Source of the DNA: an uncultured Lutibacter sp.
GTDB lineage: Bacteria; Bacteroidota; Bacteroidia; Flavobacteriales; Flavobacteriaceae
Assembly (NCBI RefSeq): GCF_947495725.1
Contig: NZ_CANLZZ010000001.1
Location: 186,001 to 250,000, forward strand
Direction of reading: 5' to 3'
DNA: 64,000 nt
Shown here one piece after another: positions 44,274 to 53,300 of this stretch (its first letter is position 1; every line of letters starts with the position of its first letter). The position numbers were made by a program, and so were the translations under genes. Below the pieces are notes generated by a model, which ran no database searches, was not told the DNA's origin, and was given only the letters and a program-made list of their open reading frames with translations.

Positions 44274-44594
44274 TTAATATTGATTTATAAAGTTAACCAT
44301 AACTTTTAAAATAGTATCAAATTGCGTTTTTGATTTTGTTATTTTTTTCTTTAATTCTTCTTCGTAATCAATTGCAACCTGATAACTTTTTTCAAGACCT
44401 AAAGTACTAATTTTATGTTTAATTTTATGCACAATTTCTGCAGCTTGTTTAAAATTCTGCTCTTTTAAAAAAGTTTCATAACTTTTTATTTCTTCTGGAA
44501 GTTCATTTTTAACTATTTCTAGCATTTTTTCTTCAAAAATTAAATCGCCTCCTGAAATTTCTTTTATATATTTTAAATTAGGTTTTTCTGTCAT
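44274..44594 (-). CDS. Stand-alone HPt phosphotransfer protein
   Basis: A 106-residue all-helical protein with the histidine phosphotransfer signature IVHKIKHKISTLGL, His56 being the predicted phosphoacceptor. There is no kinase or receiver domain. It overlaps the upstream histidine kinase gene by 4 bp and precedes the LytTR regulator gene by 12 bp. A free HPt implies a four-step relay: a kinase, a receiver (probably the one at 49687-50100), this HPt, then the LytTR regulator and possibly the receiver-GT2 fusion. Confidence 0.85.
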   Translation of the reverse strand: MTEKPNLKYIKEISGGDLIFEEKMLEIVKNELPEEIKSYETFLKEQNFKQAAEIVHKIKHKISTLGLEKSYQVAIDYEEELKKKITKSKTQFDTILKVMVNFINQY

Positions 44595-45640
44595 TTTGTA
44601 TTTTTTGGTATGGTAAAATAAAAAGTTGTTCCTTTGGATAAATCACTAGTAAGCCAAATTTCACCACCATAAAACTCTATAATTCTTTTTACTATTGACA
44701 AGCCAATACCTGTTGTATTTTGCTCAACATCAATACTTTGAAAAATTTCAAATATTTTCTTATGGTATTTTTCCAAAATTCCTTTTCCGTTATCTTTAAT
44801 ATAAAATTCCCAAAAATGGTTTTTATCGTTTACACCAACTTCAATTTTACCATTAGTTTTATCAATACTTTTTATAGCATTTTGTAGTAAATTTTGAAAC
44901 ACTTGCTGCAATCTATATTTATCACCAACTATTATTGGTAAATTGTCATGTATAATTAACTGCACATGTTCTGGGATTAACAAAACTTCTCTTAATTCTG
45001 AAACTAAATAATGTATATCTACATCATATTTTTCAACTTCCGCTTTATCTATTGTAGAATAATTTAAGATGCCATTAATCATAGCGTCCATTTTTTCAAC
45101 ATTTTTTAATATTAATTGAAAATGGCTTTTACTTTCCTCATCAATTTTATTATTATCGTTTTCCAAAATCCAATTAACCAAAGAATCAATACTTCTTAAT
45201 GGCGATTTTAAATCGTGCGAAACAATATGTGCATAATTATTTAATTCTTGATTTTTAAATTCTAAATTGGCAAGTAATTCTTCTCGCTGCTTATTTACTT
45301 TTAATATTTCTTTAGATTGCTTTTTAATAAATTTTGCCAAATCTACTTTTTCATCAATATCTAACTCCGTTTCTGAAGAATCTCCAAGCTTTAAAATTCT
45401 TACAATATAATTTAAGTTTTCAATAATTCCTTGTTGAATTTCGGCATCTTCCTTTAACTTTTTATTAGCCTGAAATAATTCATCTGAGCTAATAATCATT
45501 GCTCTTTGAGACATTTTTAACTGATCTTCATAATTGGCGTATGATTGATTTATTGCTGAAAAAAAATTCTCTAATCTTTTTTCATCAACCAAATCATCTG
45601 GAAGATGTTTTCTTATTTGTCTAAGTAGTAACGAATTCAC
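44591..45640 (-). CDS. Cytosolic histidine kinase paired with the FIST sensor
   Basis: A 349-residue kinase without membrane spans or PAS domain. The N-terminal region (MNSLLLRQIRKHLPDD, then SAINQSYANYEDQLKMSQRAM and ISSDELFQA) is an element I associate with FIST-linked kinases. A coiled coil follows (about 55-135), then HisKA with His142 (IVSHDLKSP) and an ATPase domain with N box (QQVFQNLLQNA) and GTTFYFT. The start is a GTG sharing its first base with the FIST gene's TAG, so translation is coupled. The H-box region is almost identical to that of the PAS kinase in the operon (AHIVSHDLKSPLRSI), suggesting that both kinases use the same receiver. Confidence 0.86.
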   Translation of the reverse strand: MNSLLLRQIRKHLPDDLVDEKRLENFFSAINQSYANYEDQLKMSQRAMIISSDELFQANKKLKEDAEIQQGIIENLNYIVRILKLGDSSETELDIDEKVDLAKFIKKQSKEILKVNKQREELLANLEFKNQELNNYAHIVSHDLKSPLRSIDSLVNWILENDNNKIDEESKSHFQLILKNVEKMDAMINGILNYSTIDKAEVEKYDVDIHYLVSELREVLLIPEHVQLIIHDNLPIIVGDKYRLQQVFQNLLQNAIKSIDKTNGKIEVGVNDKNHFWEFYIKDNGKGILEKYHKKIFEIFQSIDVEQNTTGIGLSIVKRIIEFYGGEIWLTSDLSKGTTFYFTIPKNTK

Positions 45641-46773
45641 TATTCACTAATTAATGTTAATGTCATTGTTTGATTGTGTAACTCACATGCTGTTTCTCCA
45701 TAAAATGGCGCCATTTCGCCATAAGAATAAAAACCTGTTAACGAAGTTTGCTTACCAATAACATTTATTACCTCTTCAATTTCCTCCTCTGCTCTTTGAT
45801 CCATAACTAGTTTTCGACCAATACAACTTACCAACAATGCTAATTGTGGTTTATTTACTCTTTTTTCCATTGCTAATTTTGCAGCTTCATATGCGCCATC
45901 AGCAATTGCATCTACAGATGCCATCATTAATTGAACTTTAGATCCTTCAGGTACATCACCTGCCAATATCATTGAATTATTTTCTTTATTTATAGATAAA
46001 ATGGTTCTAACTACTGGTTTCGATTTTCCTTTTGGAGTTACATTTAAAGGGAAAAGCAACGATGCCTGAGGAAGCTCAGATGCTTTATCTCCCAAATATT
46101 TAGAATACAAATCTAATGCTGGTAAATCATCTATTTCAAATAATATGTTTCCCTCCGATTTTGTAATAATTCGTTCCGGTCCAAACGGTCTCCAACCTCC
46201 AAAACTTGCAAATGAAATTTCTAATGCATCTCCATAAAAGCCAATTATAATTACTTCTCCTTCTTTAGGATTATCTTTATATGATGCAAGTGTTTTTTCA
46301 AACCTTGCTCCATCTCCACACATTCCACCAGTTAACGAAATTTTATCATAAAAAGAAGATTCAATTCCTTCAATTAAAGCGCTTCCGTTTACAAAACTTC
46401 CTTCTGATAAAACAAAAACATGTTTTAAATGTTCTTTTGGCAACTCTTTAATTAAACTTTCTCCTAAATTTTTAGCATTTTTATTAAAATCAAAAATATT
46501 AGCAGTTTTCACAACATATAAGCTTTTTTCAAACTCAATAGCAGTTACAACAATTGATGTATCTAAAACGTGCTCTCCTATTATTTCTCCTGAAGTTGAA
46601 CCAAAAACTAAATTTTTATACGGAAATTCTTTTCTTACATTATCAATTACTTCCTTGTTTTCCAATTCGAATCGTCCTCCAAAAACCAATACTAGTGGGT
46701 TTTTTAGGGATTTATTTTCCGATAAATATTCCCACCTTCCATTTTTAGTTTTTTTAGCTTGTACTACCTTCAT
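45640..46773 (-). CDS. FIST-domain sensor (NosP-type haem protein candidate)
   Basis: A 377-residue soluble protein made of FIST_N (about 20-215; LVFGSTSGEIIGEHV, LTGGMCGDGARFEKT) and FIST_C (about 220-370; LDLYSKYLG, then the terminal GFYSYGEMAP and CELHNQTMTL). Some FIST proteins (NosP) are nitric-oxide-binding haem sensors that inhibit a partner kinase encoded next door. Here the partner is the kinase at 44591-45640, translationally coupled. The haem ligand of NosP cannot be assigned by eye. FIST domains may also bind small molecules such as amino acids, so NO sensing is inferred from the neighbouring H-NOX gene. Confidence 0.82.
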   Translation of the reverse strand: MKVVQAKKTKNGRWEYLSENKSLKNPLVLVFGGRFELENKEVIDNVRKEFPYKNLVFGSTSGEIIGEHVLDTSIVVTAIEFEKSLYVVKTANIFDFNKNAKNLGESLIKELPKEHLKHVFVLSEGSFVNGSALIEGIESSFYDKISLTGGMCGDGARFEKTLASYKDNPKEGEVIIIGFYGDALEISFASFGGWRPFGPERIITKSEGNILFEIDDLPALDLYSKYLGDKASELPQASLLFPLNVTPKGKSKPVVRTILSINKENNSMILAGDVPEGSKVQLMMASVDAIADGAYEAAKLAMEKRVNKPQLALLVSCIGRKLVMDQRAEEEIEEVINVIGKQTSLTGFYSYGEMAPFYGETACELHNQTMTLTLISE

Positions 46774-46776
46774 ATA

Positions 46777-49143
46777 TTACTTTTTTATACTAAAAAAGAA
46801 AGTAGTTCCAATTCCTACTTCACTTTCGATCCAAATTTTTCCTTTATATAATTCAACTACTTTTTTTACAATATTTAATCCAATTCCTGATGAATTTTCA
46901 TAATTACCTAAAGTGCTAAACATTTTAAATATTTTCTCGTGATATTCTTTTGGAATACCAACACCATTATCTTTAATTGAAAAGGTATAAAAATCTTCCG
47001 ATTCGGAATAATCAACCTCAACCAAACCCATTTCTTTATCAATATAATTTACTGCGTTACCAATTAAATTTTGAAAAAGCTGCTGTATCCTTGTTGCATC
47101 GGCTTTTATAATTGGTAATTTTTGTTTGGTAACTACTTTTATATGATCTGGAATAAAAATAATGTGTACAATATCTTTTATAATATTATTTACATCAACA
47201 AGATCATAATTCATACCTTCGTCTTCAATACTTGAATAATTTAAAATATCACCTATTAGCTTATCCATTTTCTCAACCTTATCTTCCATTAGGTTTAAAT
47301 TAACCAAGCTCTGTTCTCCTAATTTCTCTTCAAAATCTTCTTTAGTCCAACTTAACAAAGCCGAAATACTTCTTAATGGCGATTTTAAATCGTGCGAAAC
47401 AATATGTGCATATTCATTTAATTGTTCATTCTGTTTTTCTAAACTTTTCAGTAATTCTTCTTTTTGCTTTTCTAAATTTTTTTGTTCGGTAATATCCAAA
47501 TGAATTCCAATTGAACCAACTATTTCTCCATTTACATTATAATTTGGAGCGCCGCTTATAAGCCAATTCTTAATGTCGCCACTTTTAGATATTGCATTTA
47601 CTTCATATGAATCTGAAATCCCTTGTTCTCTATTATTCATTTTGGTATAAAATACCTTAGAGCTTTCTTTACTTAAAATTAATTCTGCTGCTTTTTTTCC
47701 AACTAATTCATTTAATGAATAACCACTTAATTCACAAAAACTTTGGTTTGCAAATAAAATTTCGTCGTTGTTATCAACTTCGAGTAAACCCAAATTCATA
47801 TTAGCAATTATACTGCTATATTTTTCTCTTTGAGCTTCTAAACTTTCTTCATATCTCTTACCAATAGTTATATCATCATAGCTCCATAAATAGCCCTTAT
47901 AAACTCCATCTTGGAGTATTGGAATTCCATTTCTTTCAAAAACTCTACCATCATTTAATTCAAGCTCTTGTTTATAAACATCATCGTTTTTTTGTAAAAC
48001 TAGATTATTGGTATTTAAAAAATAATCTGGTTTTTTAAAAAGGTGTTTTGCTTTTTCATGAAAATGAGATACTTTTTTTCCTTGTATTGCTAATTCATCA
48101 TCAAATAAATCAAATAATGAACAAAACTTTTTGTTTACAACTTGAATATTCTTGTGATTGTCTTCCAATAATATTCCTGTTTGAAGATGACCTATTAAAG
48201 TTGATAGCCTATTTTCTGAATCTTTAAGTTTTTCTTTTGCCTCTTTTTCTTGAGTGATATCTTCAATTGTAGTAACATGGTATTTAACATTGTTTTTATT
48301 GTCTTTTACACCCGTAACAGAAGTTTTAGCCCAAACTATTTCACCTCCTTTTTTTACATATCTTTTGTCTAAAAAATAAGAATCTATTTCGTTATTATAC
48401 AACTTATTACGTTTAACAGCTGAAACATCTTTATCTTCTAAATATGTAATATCCTGAAGTTTTATTGTTTTTAATTCTTCGTGAGAATAACCAAGCATTT
48501 GAGCTAAAGAATTATTTGCCATAATTAACCCAACGTCATCTTTCCTAGATAATGAAATTCCAATAGGAGAATGATCTACAATAATATCTAACTGTTTTTT
48601 TTGTTGCTCTATTAGTTCTTTGTAAATATTTTCTTGTGTAATATCTCTTAAAATTCCTTGGGCTGCAATTGGTTTTCCTTCTTTATTATAAATAATACTA
48701 GAATTTACCTGAACTAATTTATCTCCGCTGTTTTTTGTTTTAATTACAGCTTGATAATCTTTATAATAGCCTTTTTCGTATAATTTTTTAAAAGCTTTTT
48801 CTGTATATTCTAAATAATCTTCAGTAACAATTGAAGTTAAATTAAATGATTCTTTGCTTGCATCATAACCCAGCATTTCAACTGCGGCTTCGTTCATATT
48901 TAAAACATTGCCCATAATATCCATAACAATATAGGCATCAACAATATTTAAGAAAACACCTTCTAATTCCGATGTTTTTTGACTTAAAGAATCTTCTAGT
49001 TTTTCGTTTGAAATTTTTAACTCTTGGGTTAAATTGTATAATTCATAAGATTTTTCTTCAAGAATCTTTTCTGCTGCTTTTCTTGCCGCCTTTTCTCTTT
49101 GAAGTGCTCTTTCTAATATTTCAACTTTATTATTGTTCTCCAT
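46777..49143 (-). CDS. Four-PAS histidine kinase paired with H-NOX
   Basis: A 788-residue soluble kinase. An N-terminal coiled coil (1-65) precedes four PAS domains (about 66-185, 186-305, 310-430 and 435-555), three of which end in the PAC-like D-I-T-Q-E motif. HisKA with His584 (IVSHDLKSP) and an ATPase domain with RIQQLFQNLIGNA and SSGIGL follow. No transmembrane segment. Its start overlaps the H-NOX stop by 14 bp, the usual coupling of H-NOX with its kinase, so NO-bound H-NOX probably inhibits its autophosphorylation (family knowledge). No haem-PAS histidine was identified with confidence. Confidence 0.88.
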   Translation of the reverse strand: MENNNKVEILERALQREKAARKAAEKILEEKSYELYNLTQELKISNEKLEDSLSQKTSELEGVFLNIVDAYIVMDIMGNVLNMNEAAVEMLGYDASKESFNLTSIVTEDYLEYTEKAFKKLYEKGYYKDYQAVIKTKNSGDKLVQVNSSIIYNKEGKPIAAQGILRDITQENIYKELIEQQKKQLDIIVDHSPIGISLSRKDDVGLIMANNSLAQMLGYSHEELKTIKLQDITYLEDKDVSAVKRNKLYNNEIDSYFLDKRYVKKGGEIVWAKTSVTGVKDNKNNVKYHVTTIEDITQEKEAKEKLKDSENRLSTLIGHLQTGILLEDNHKNIQVVNKKFCSLFDLFDDELAIQGKKVSHFHEKAKHLFKKPDYFLNTNNLVLQKNDDVYKQELELNDGRVFERNGIPILQDGVYKGYLWSYDDITIGKRYEESLEAQREKYSSIIANMNLGLLEVDNNDEILFANQSFCELSGYSLNELVGKKAAELILSKESSKVFYTKMNNREQGISDSYEVNAISKSGDIKNWLISGAPNYNVNGEIVGSIGIHLDITEQKNLEKQKEELLKSLEKQNEQLNEYAHIVSHDLKSPLRSISALLSWTKEDFEEKLGEQSLVNLNLMEDKVEKMDKLIGDILNYSSIEDEGMNYDLVDVNNIIKDIVHIIFIPDHIKVVTKQKLPIIKADATRIQQLFQNLIGNAVNYIDKEMGLVEVDYSESEDFYTFSIKDNGVGIPKEYHEKIFKMFSTLGNYENSSGIGLNIVKKVVELYKGKIWIESEVGIGTTFFFSIKK

Positions 49144-49681
49144 TTTTTTCTGAAATTAGAAATAGAACCTCAGTACCATCCTCTTTCAACAATGTGTAAT
49201 TTACAACGGCATTTTTATTATAATGCTCAAAAGTTTTTTCTATTAAAGCTTTGGCAAACATATACAATCCTCGGTCTGAATAATAAATCATTTCTATTGA
49301 CTTATCATCTTTTCTATTTATTTTAAATGTAGGCAATTCTGCCCCAGGATACAATTTCCTCACTTCTACATGGATATGGTTTTCAACAGATTCCAACAAA
49401 TTTATAGGCGAATTATAATAATTTATAATATCTGGATGTTGACGATGTAATACTTTGAAAAAATATAACCCATACGCATAAATTAAATCTTGTACTGGCA
49501 TATTAACCTTTTCACTTAGGTTAGAAATTAAACTAAGCATTTCAAAAAAATCATATGTCCCAACCGAAGTATAAACACCTTTTGATTTTAGTTCTGATTT
49601 ATATAAAATATAATCAACAGTTTCTAAACCAAATGTTTCTTCAACCATTTCCAAAAACTCTGTAAATACAATTCCTTTCAT
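49130..49681 (-). CDS. H-NOX haem nitric-oxide sensor
   Basis: A 183-residue cytosolic gas sensor. The proximal haem ligand is predicted as His104 in HIHVEVRKLYPGAELPTF, and the porphyrin-clamping YxSxR motif is Tyr133-Tyr-Ser135-Asp-Arg137, 29 residues on, as in characterised H-NOX domains. MKGIVFTEFLEMVEETFG is a typical H-NOX N-terminus. The position five residues after the Arg is Phe142. Characterised O2-binding H-NOX proteins have a distal Tyr at about that spacing, so an NO-selective site is favoured, although Tyr140 is nearby. It lies between the receiver gene (5-bp gap) and its PAS kinase gene (14-bp overlap). Confidence 0.9.
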   Translation of the reverse strand: MKGIVFTEFLEMVEETFGLETVDYILYKSELKSKGVYTSVGTYDFFEMLSLISNLSEKVNMPVQDLIYAYGLYFFKVLHRQHPDIINYYNSPINLLESVENHIHVEVRKLYPGAELPTFKINRKDDKSIEMIYYSDRGLYMFAKALIEKTFEHYNKNAVVNYTLLKEDGTEVLFLISEKNGEQ

Positions 49682-49686
49682 TTTAA

Positions 49687-50100
49687 TTAACCTTTTATTA
49701 ATTCATTAGCGCTCCAGTAGTCTAAAACTCTTTTTATTAATTCAACGTAATCGTTAAATTTAAGAGGCTTAATTACATAACCCGATACTCCAATTTTATA
49801 ACACTCTAACATATCTTTTCGGTTATTAGATGTGGTTAAAATTACAGTAGGTATATATTTTAATTCATTATCATTTTTTAGAATACTTAAAAATTCTATA
49901 CCATTTAATTTTGGCATGTTTAAATCTAACAAAATAATATCGGGCAATCTATCTTTTTTATACAAAATTTTCAATGCATCTTCTCCGTTATTAGCTTCAA
50001 TTATTTTGTGAGGATAATCAAGTTTAGAAATTGTTCTATTTAACTTCATTACTTCAATCATATCATCTTCAATTAGAAGTATTGTTAATTTTTTATCCAT
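49687..50100 (-). CDS. Single-domain response regulator (Rcp1-like receiver)
   Basis: A 137-residue CheY-like protein without an output domain. The acidic pocket is Glu11/Asp12/Asp13, the phosphoacceptor is Asp59 (LLDLNMP), with TTSN and the conserved Lys in VIKPLKF. First gene of the seven-gene operon. In a pathway with two kinases lacking receivers and a free HPt, it is the obvious intermediate that takes phosphate from the kinases and passes it to His56 of the HPt protein (inference). Confidence 0.88.
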   Translation of the reverse strand: MDKKLTILLIEDDMIEVMKLNRTISKLDYPHKIIEANNGEDALKILYKKDRLPDIILLDLNMPKLNGIEFLSILKNDNELKYIPTVILTTSNNRKDMLECYKIGVSGYVIKPLKFNDYVELIKRVLDYWSANELIKG

Positions 50101-50127
50101 TTTTTAAGAAATTTTATTAATTGAGAA

Positions 50128-50218
50128 TAAATATCGTAATTATGTAGTGTCTTGCTTCTTTAATCTCGCTCAAAACAAATTAACTATCGACGAATGGTTG
50201 AAAACTGTCGATAAACGA
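50128..50218 (-). promoter_or_regulatory. LytTR-type promoter G (sensor operon, autoregulation)
   Basis: Half-sites TCGCTCAAAAC (50166), TCGACGAATGG (50187) and TCGATAAACGA (50208), each 21 bp apart. The -7 element is weaker (TAAATATC in plus letters, 50128-50135), with the proximal half-site 31 bp beyond it, as in promoter D. ATG 50100 is about 22 nt from the predicted start. The central site reads ACCATTCGTCGA in promoter orientation, the best match to the consensus. Confidence 0.65.
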
Positions 50219-50251
50219 ATTTTAAAAATAGACTCTTTCTATAAGTATAAG

Positions 50252-50284
50252 AAAAGCCTTAACAAATTAAAAGTAAGGCTTTAT
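50252..50284 (-). terminator. Terminator of the usher/giant protein operon
   Basis: AAAGCCTTA and TAAGGCTTT form a perfect 9-bp stem with a 13-nt AT-rich loop, followed leftward by TTTTC. It lies about 50 bp after the stop of the 3617-residue gene and before promoter G. Confidence 0.7.
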
Positions 50285-50336
50285 TAAATTGAGATAGAAT
50301 TATAATCTCATTAACTATTTTAAAGTTTTTAAAATA

Positions 50337-53300
50337 TTAATTTATAAGAATCTTTTTTCTTTTTATTTTATTCTCACTTTTAGCTGTCACAATTAATATT
50401 TGAGTAGTTTTAGGCACATTAAAATAATGAATATTATTTCCTTCAACTGTTTTACTCAAAATCAATCTACCAAGCATATCAACAATTTTAACGTTAGTTT
50501 TTTCTTTAACCGAAGACAAATCTACAATTACCTGATTTTCATTGTAATAAATTAACGCCGATAAATCTAAACTTACCTCTGGTATTGATTCTATTGGTTT
50601 AAAATGAACTACAAATCTATCGTTATTATCCTTAAGTGTTGCTTGAAATTTATAATTCGGATTTTCTAATAAATTATGTAATGTTTCAGTTTTCTTGTCC
50701 TCCAATATTAAATAATTATAACTACCATAATCTACTTCTATGTTTAAAGTGTACTTTCCATCTTTACCTGGTTTAAACATTATTGGCACCATTGGATTAT
50801 CAATGGTATCGGTTAAGTATCTAACAGATAAATTTTCTTTCCCAACATTTAAATAGGTAGAAGGAGCTTCTTTTATTGTACTAAAAAGTTTAGCTGCACC
50901 AAATTCATTAGAATTATGTCCAAATTGAAATAAAACCTCATCGAAACCTAAGCCTGAATCAGAAGTTATTCTAACTTTTACACTACTAAGTATGTTTGTA
51001 CTTTTGCTTGGTTTCATCCAATTGCTCGCCCCAGTATGTAATCTAACGTTGTTGGTCATACTTATATTTGCGTTGCTTTCTGCTCTAACAAAAAAGCCTT
51101 GCATAGAAGCAATATATTGGTTAACAGAATTGGTACCTGTTGTACCCGAAGAGTTAAAAACTCCATAATTATTAGCCGCAGGATTCCAAATCCACATATC
51201 ATAGCCACCACCAGAATCAATTAAATTTGATCGTGTCCATCCTGAAGATGACTTCCAATCAATTGCACTTGGATATGGATTACCTATTAAATTAAAACCT
51301 TTTAATAATGGATCAGCAGTACTATTAGCAGTTATTGGGTAGCTTATTGTTCCATTATTTAAATTACCTTTAAACTCATTTGTAGGATTCTCTTCTTCAA
51401 CCGAATACAAATAACCTCTACCTGGAACAAAATTAGAAGCTGGATGAACAGTTGACCAACTTGGAGTTGCCGATAAGTTTGGCTGATATACCCAACAAGG
51501 AGTTGGTTCGTCCCAAACATATAAATCATATCCCGTTCCATTTCCATATGAACCACTTGGCAACCAATTTGAACCAACAATAGTTTGATTTGACACCGGA
51601 GATGAGAGTAAATGCCAATCCTCTGCATTTCCACTAATATATCTCTCAACTGTGGCTTGAACGTTATCTGTATTATGAATTAAGGATGCAGTTCCATCTG
51701 TTGTAGATTTTAATAAAAACCCTAAATAACCTACTGAATTTGTAATATTTCCATTAACCGTAAGTGTTCTTCCCCCCGCAATTGTTAAATTAGAAGTACT
51801 GGCCAAGTCTAGGTTTCTACCAACGGTTAAATTATTTTTTGTAATTGCTGAAGCACTCCCAGTTAAAGAAAAGTCATTTAATATTTGCATTGTATTAGTA
51901 GGTAACGACTTAATTCCTGTTCCGCTAAGAATTAAATTATTGTATCCTGTTGCGCCTCCATTTGGATTAATTACCCCTTGATCTGCTCCGTTGTATTCTA
52001 TTGTATTATTGGTTGTGGAAAAATCAAGAATACTACTAGTCTGAAAATTCATTAAGTTTTCAATTCTAATAACACTATTATTTTCTGGCTGAATATAAGT
52101 TTCATCGGTAATTGTAACATTATAAAAATTAGTGGTTCCACTTATGGAAACATAATTAAAATCATCATCATACGGATGGTCAAAAACAACAGTTGCAGTT
52201 CCGGGAATAAAAACACCATTATTTACCCATGCATTTTCATTTCCAAAAATAGTAATAGTATAATCTTCCTCTATTTCTAAAGTTGCCCCGCTTGCAATCT
52301 CCATTGAACTGGCAAAAGCTGGTGAAATTGTTGGAAGTAAATTTTTAGACGGATAAAAATCTCCATTATTATCTGACGGTAAAGAACTTGGGTGCGGAAT
52401 TAAAACAGGACAATTTTCCTCTGGAACACCACCATCCCAATTTCCTGGCAAACTCCAATCACCATCATAAGTTGGAGAACCATTTCCTGTCCATGTATGT
52501 AAATGCGCTCCAACATTAGAATAACTCAAACTCCACTGTTTAACATCTAATAAATTTGAAGTAGCAATATAATTTATAGCTGGCCCTGATAGTTGTATCC
52601 AGTTTTCACCTCCATTTCTAAAATTAAAACTGCGGGGATAAAACTTATCGAAACTATTTGGCGTAGTGTGTGTTTCATCATAAGCGTCCCAAAATACCAA
52701 TTTAGATTCATCTGTTTCTGGGCTATGTAATTCATTATCTAAATAATGTAATTTCACAATCATACGATCCGTTCCTCCACTTTGAGCAAAACTATAAATT
52801 CGATTAATAGCATCGCTTCTCCAACTTGGAGAGTCTCCAATACTAATCTTACATTTTACCCATGTTGGTTTAATTCCTCCTGGAACATTTAAAAAATTTA
52901 AACTGGTAAATTTATTACCAAAGCTGTATTCAATTCCATCTAAAAAAGTATGCTGTCTTCTAACAATTCCTGTAACATCTCCAATACCCATTGTTATTGC
53001 GTTTTCTCCCATATCAATAATACTAGATGACGCCATGTCTAAGCTGCCTTTTGTTAGAGATGGGTTATTGCTCTCTAAATTCAAAAATCCAGTTATAGAT
53101 ATATCTCCATTAGAAATTACACCACCAGAACCATTTACCGTAAAATTGGTAATATCTCCAGCAAATAAGTTCACTGGCAAATTAATAGATGATGTATTTG
53201 AAAATATCAAACCTGAATTTGTACTACTAGCATCAATAGTACCTGTTGTTCTTATTGGAGAACTCCCAGAAAATGTGAGCGTATTATCTAATAGGTTTAA

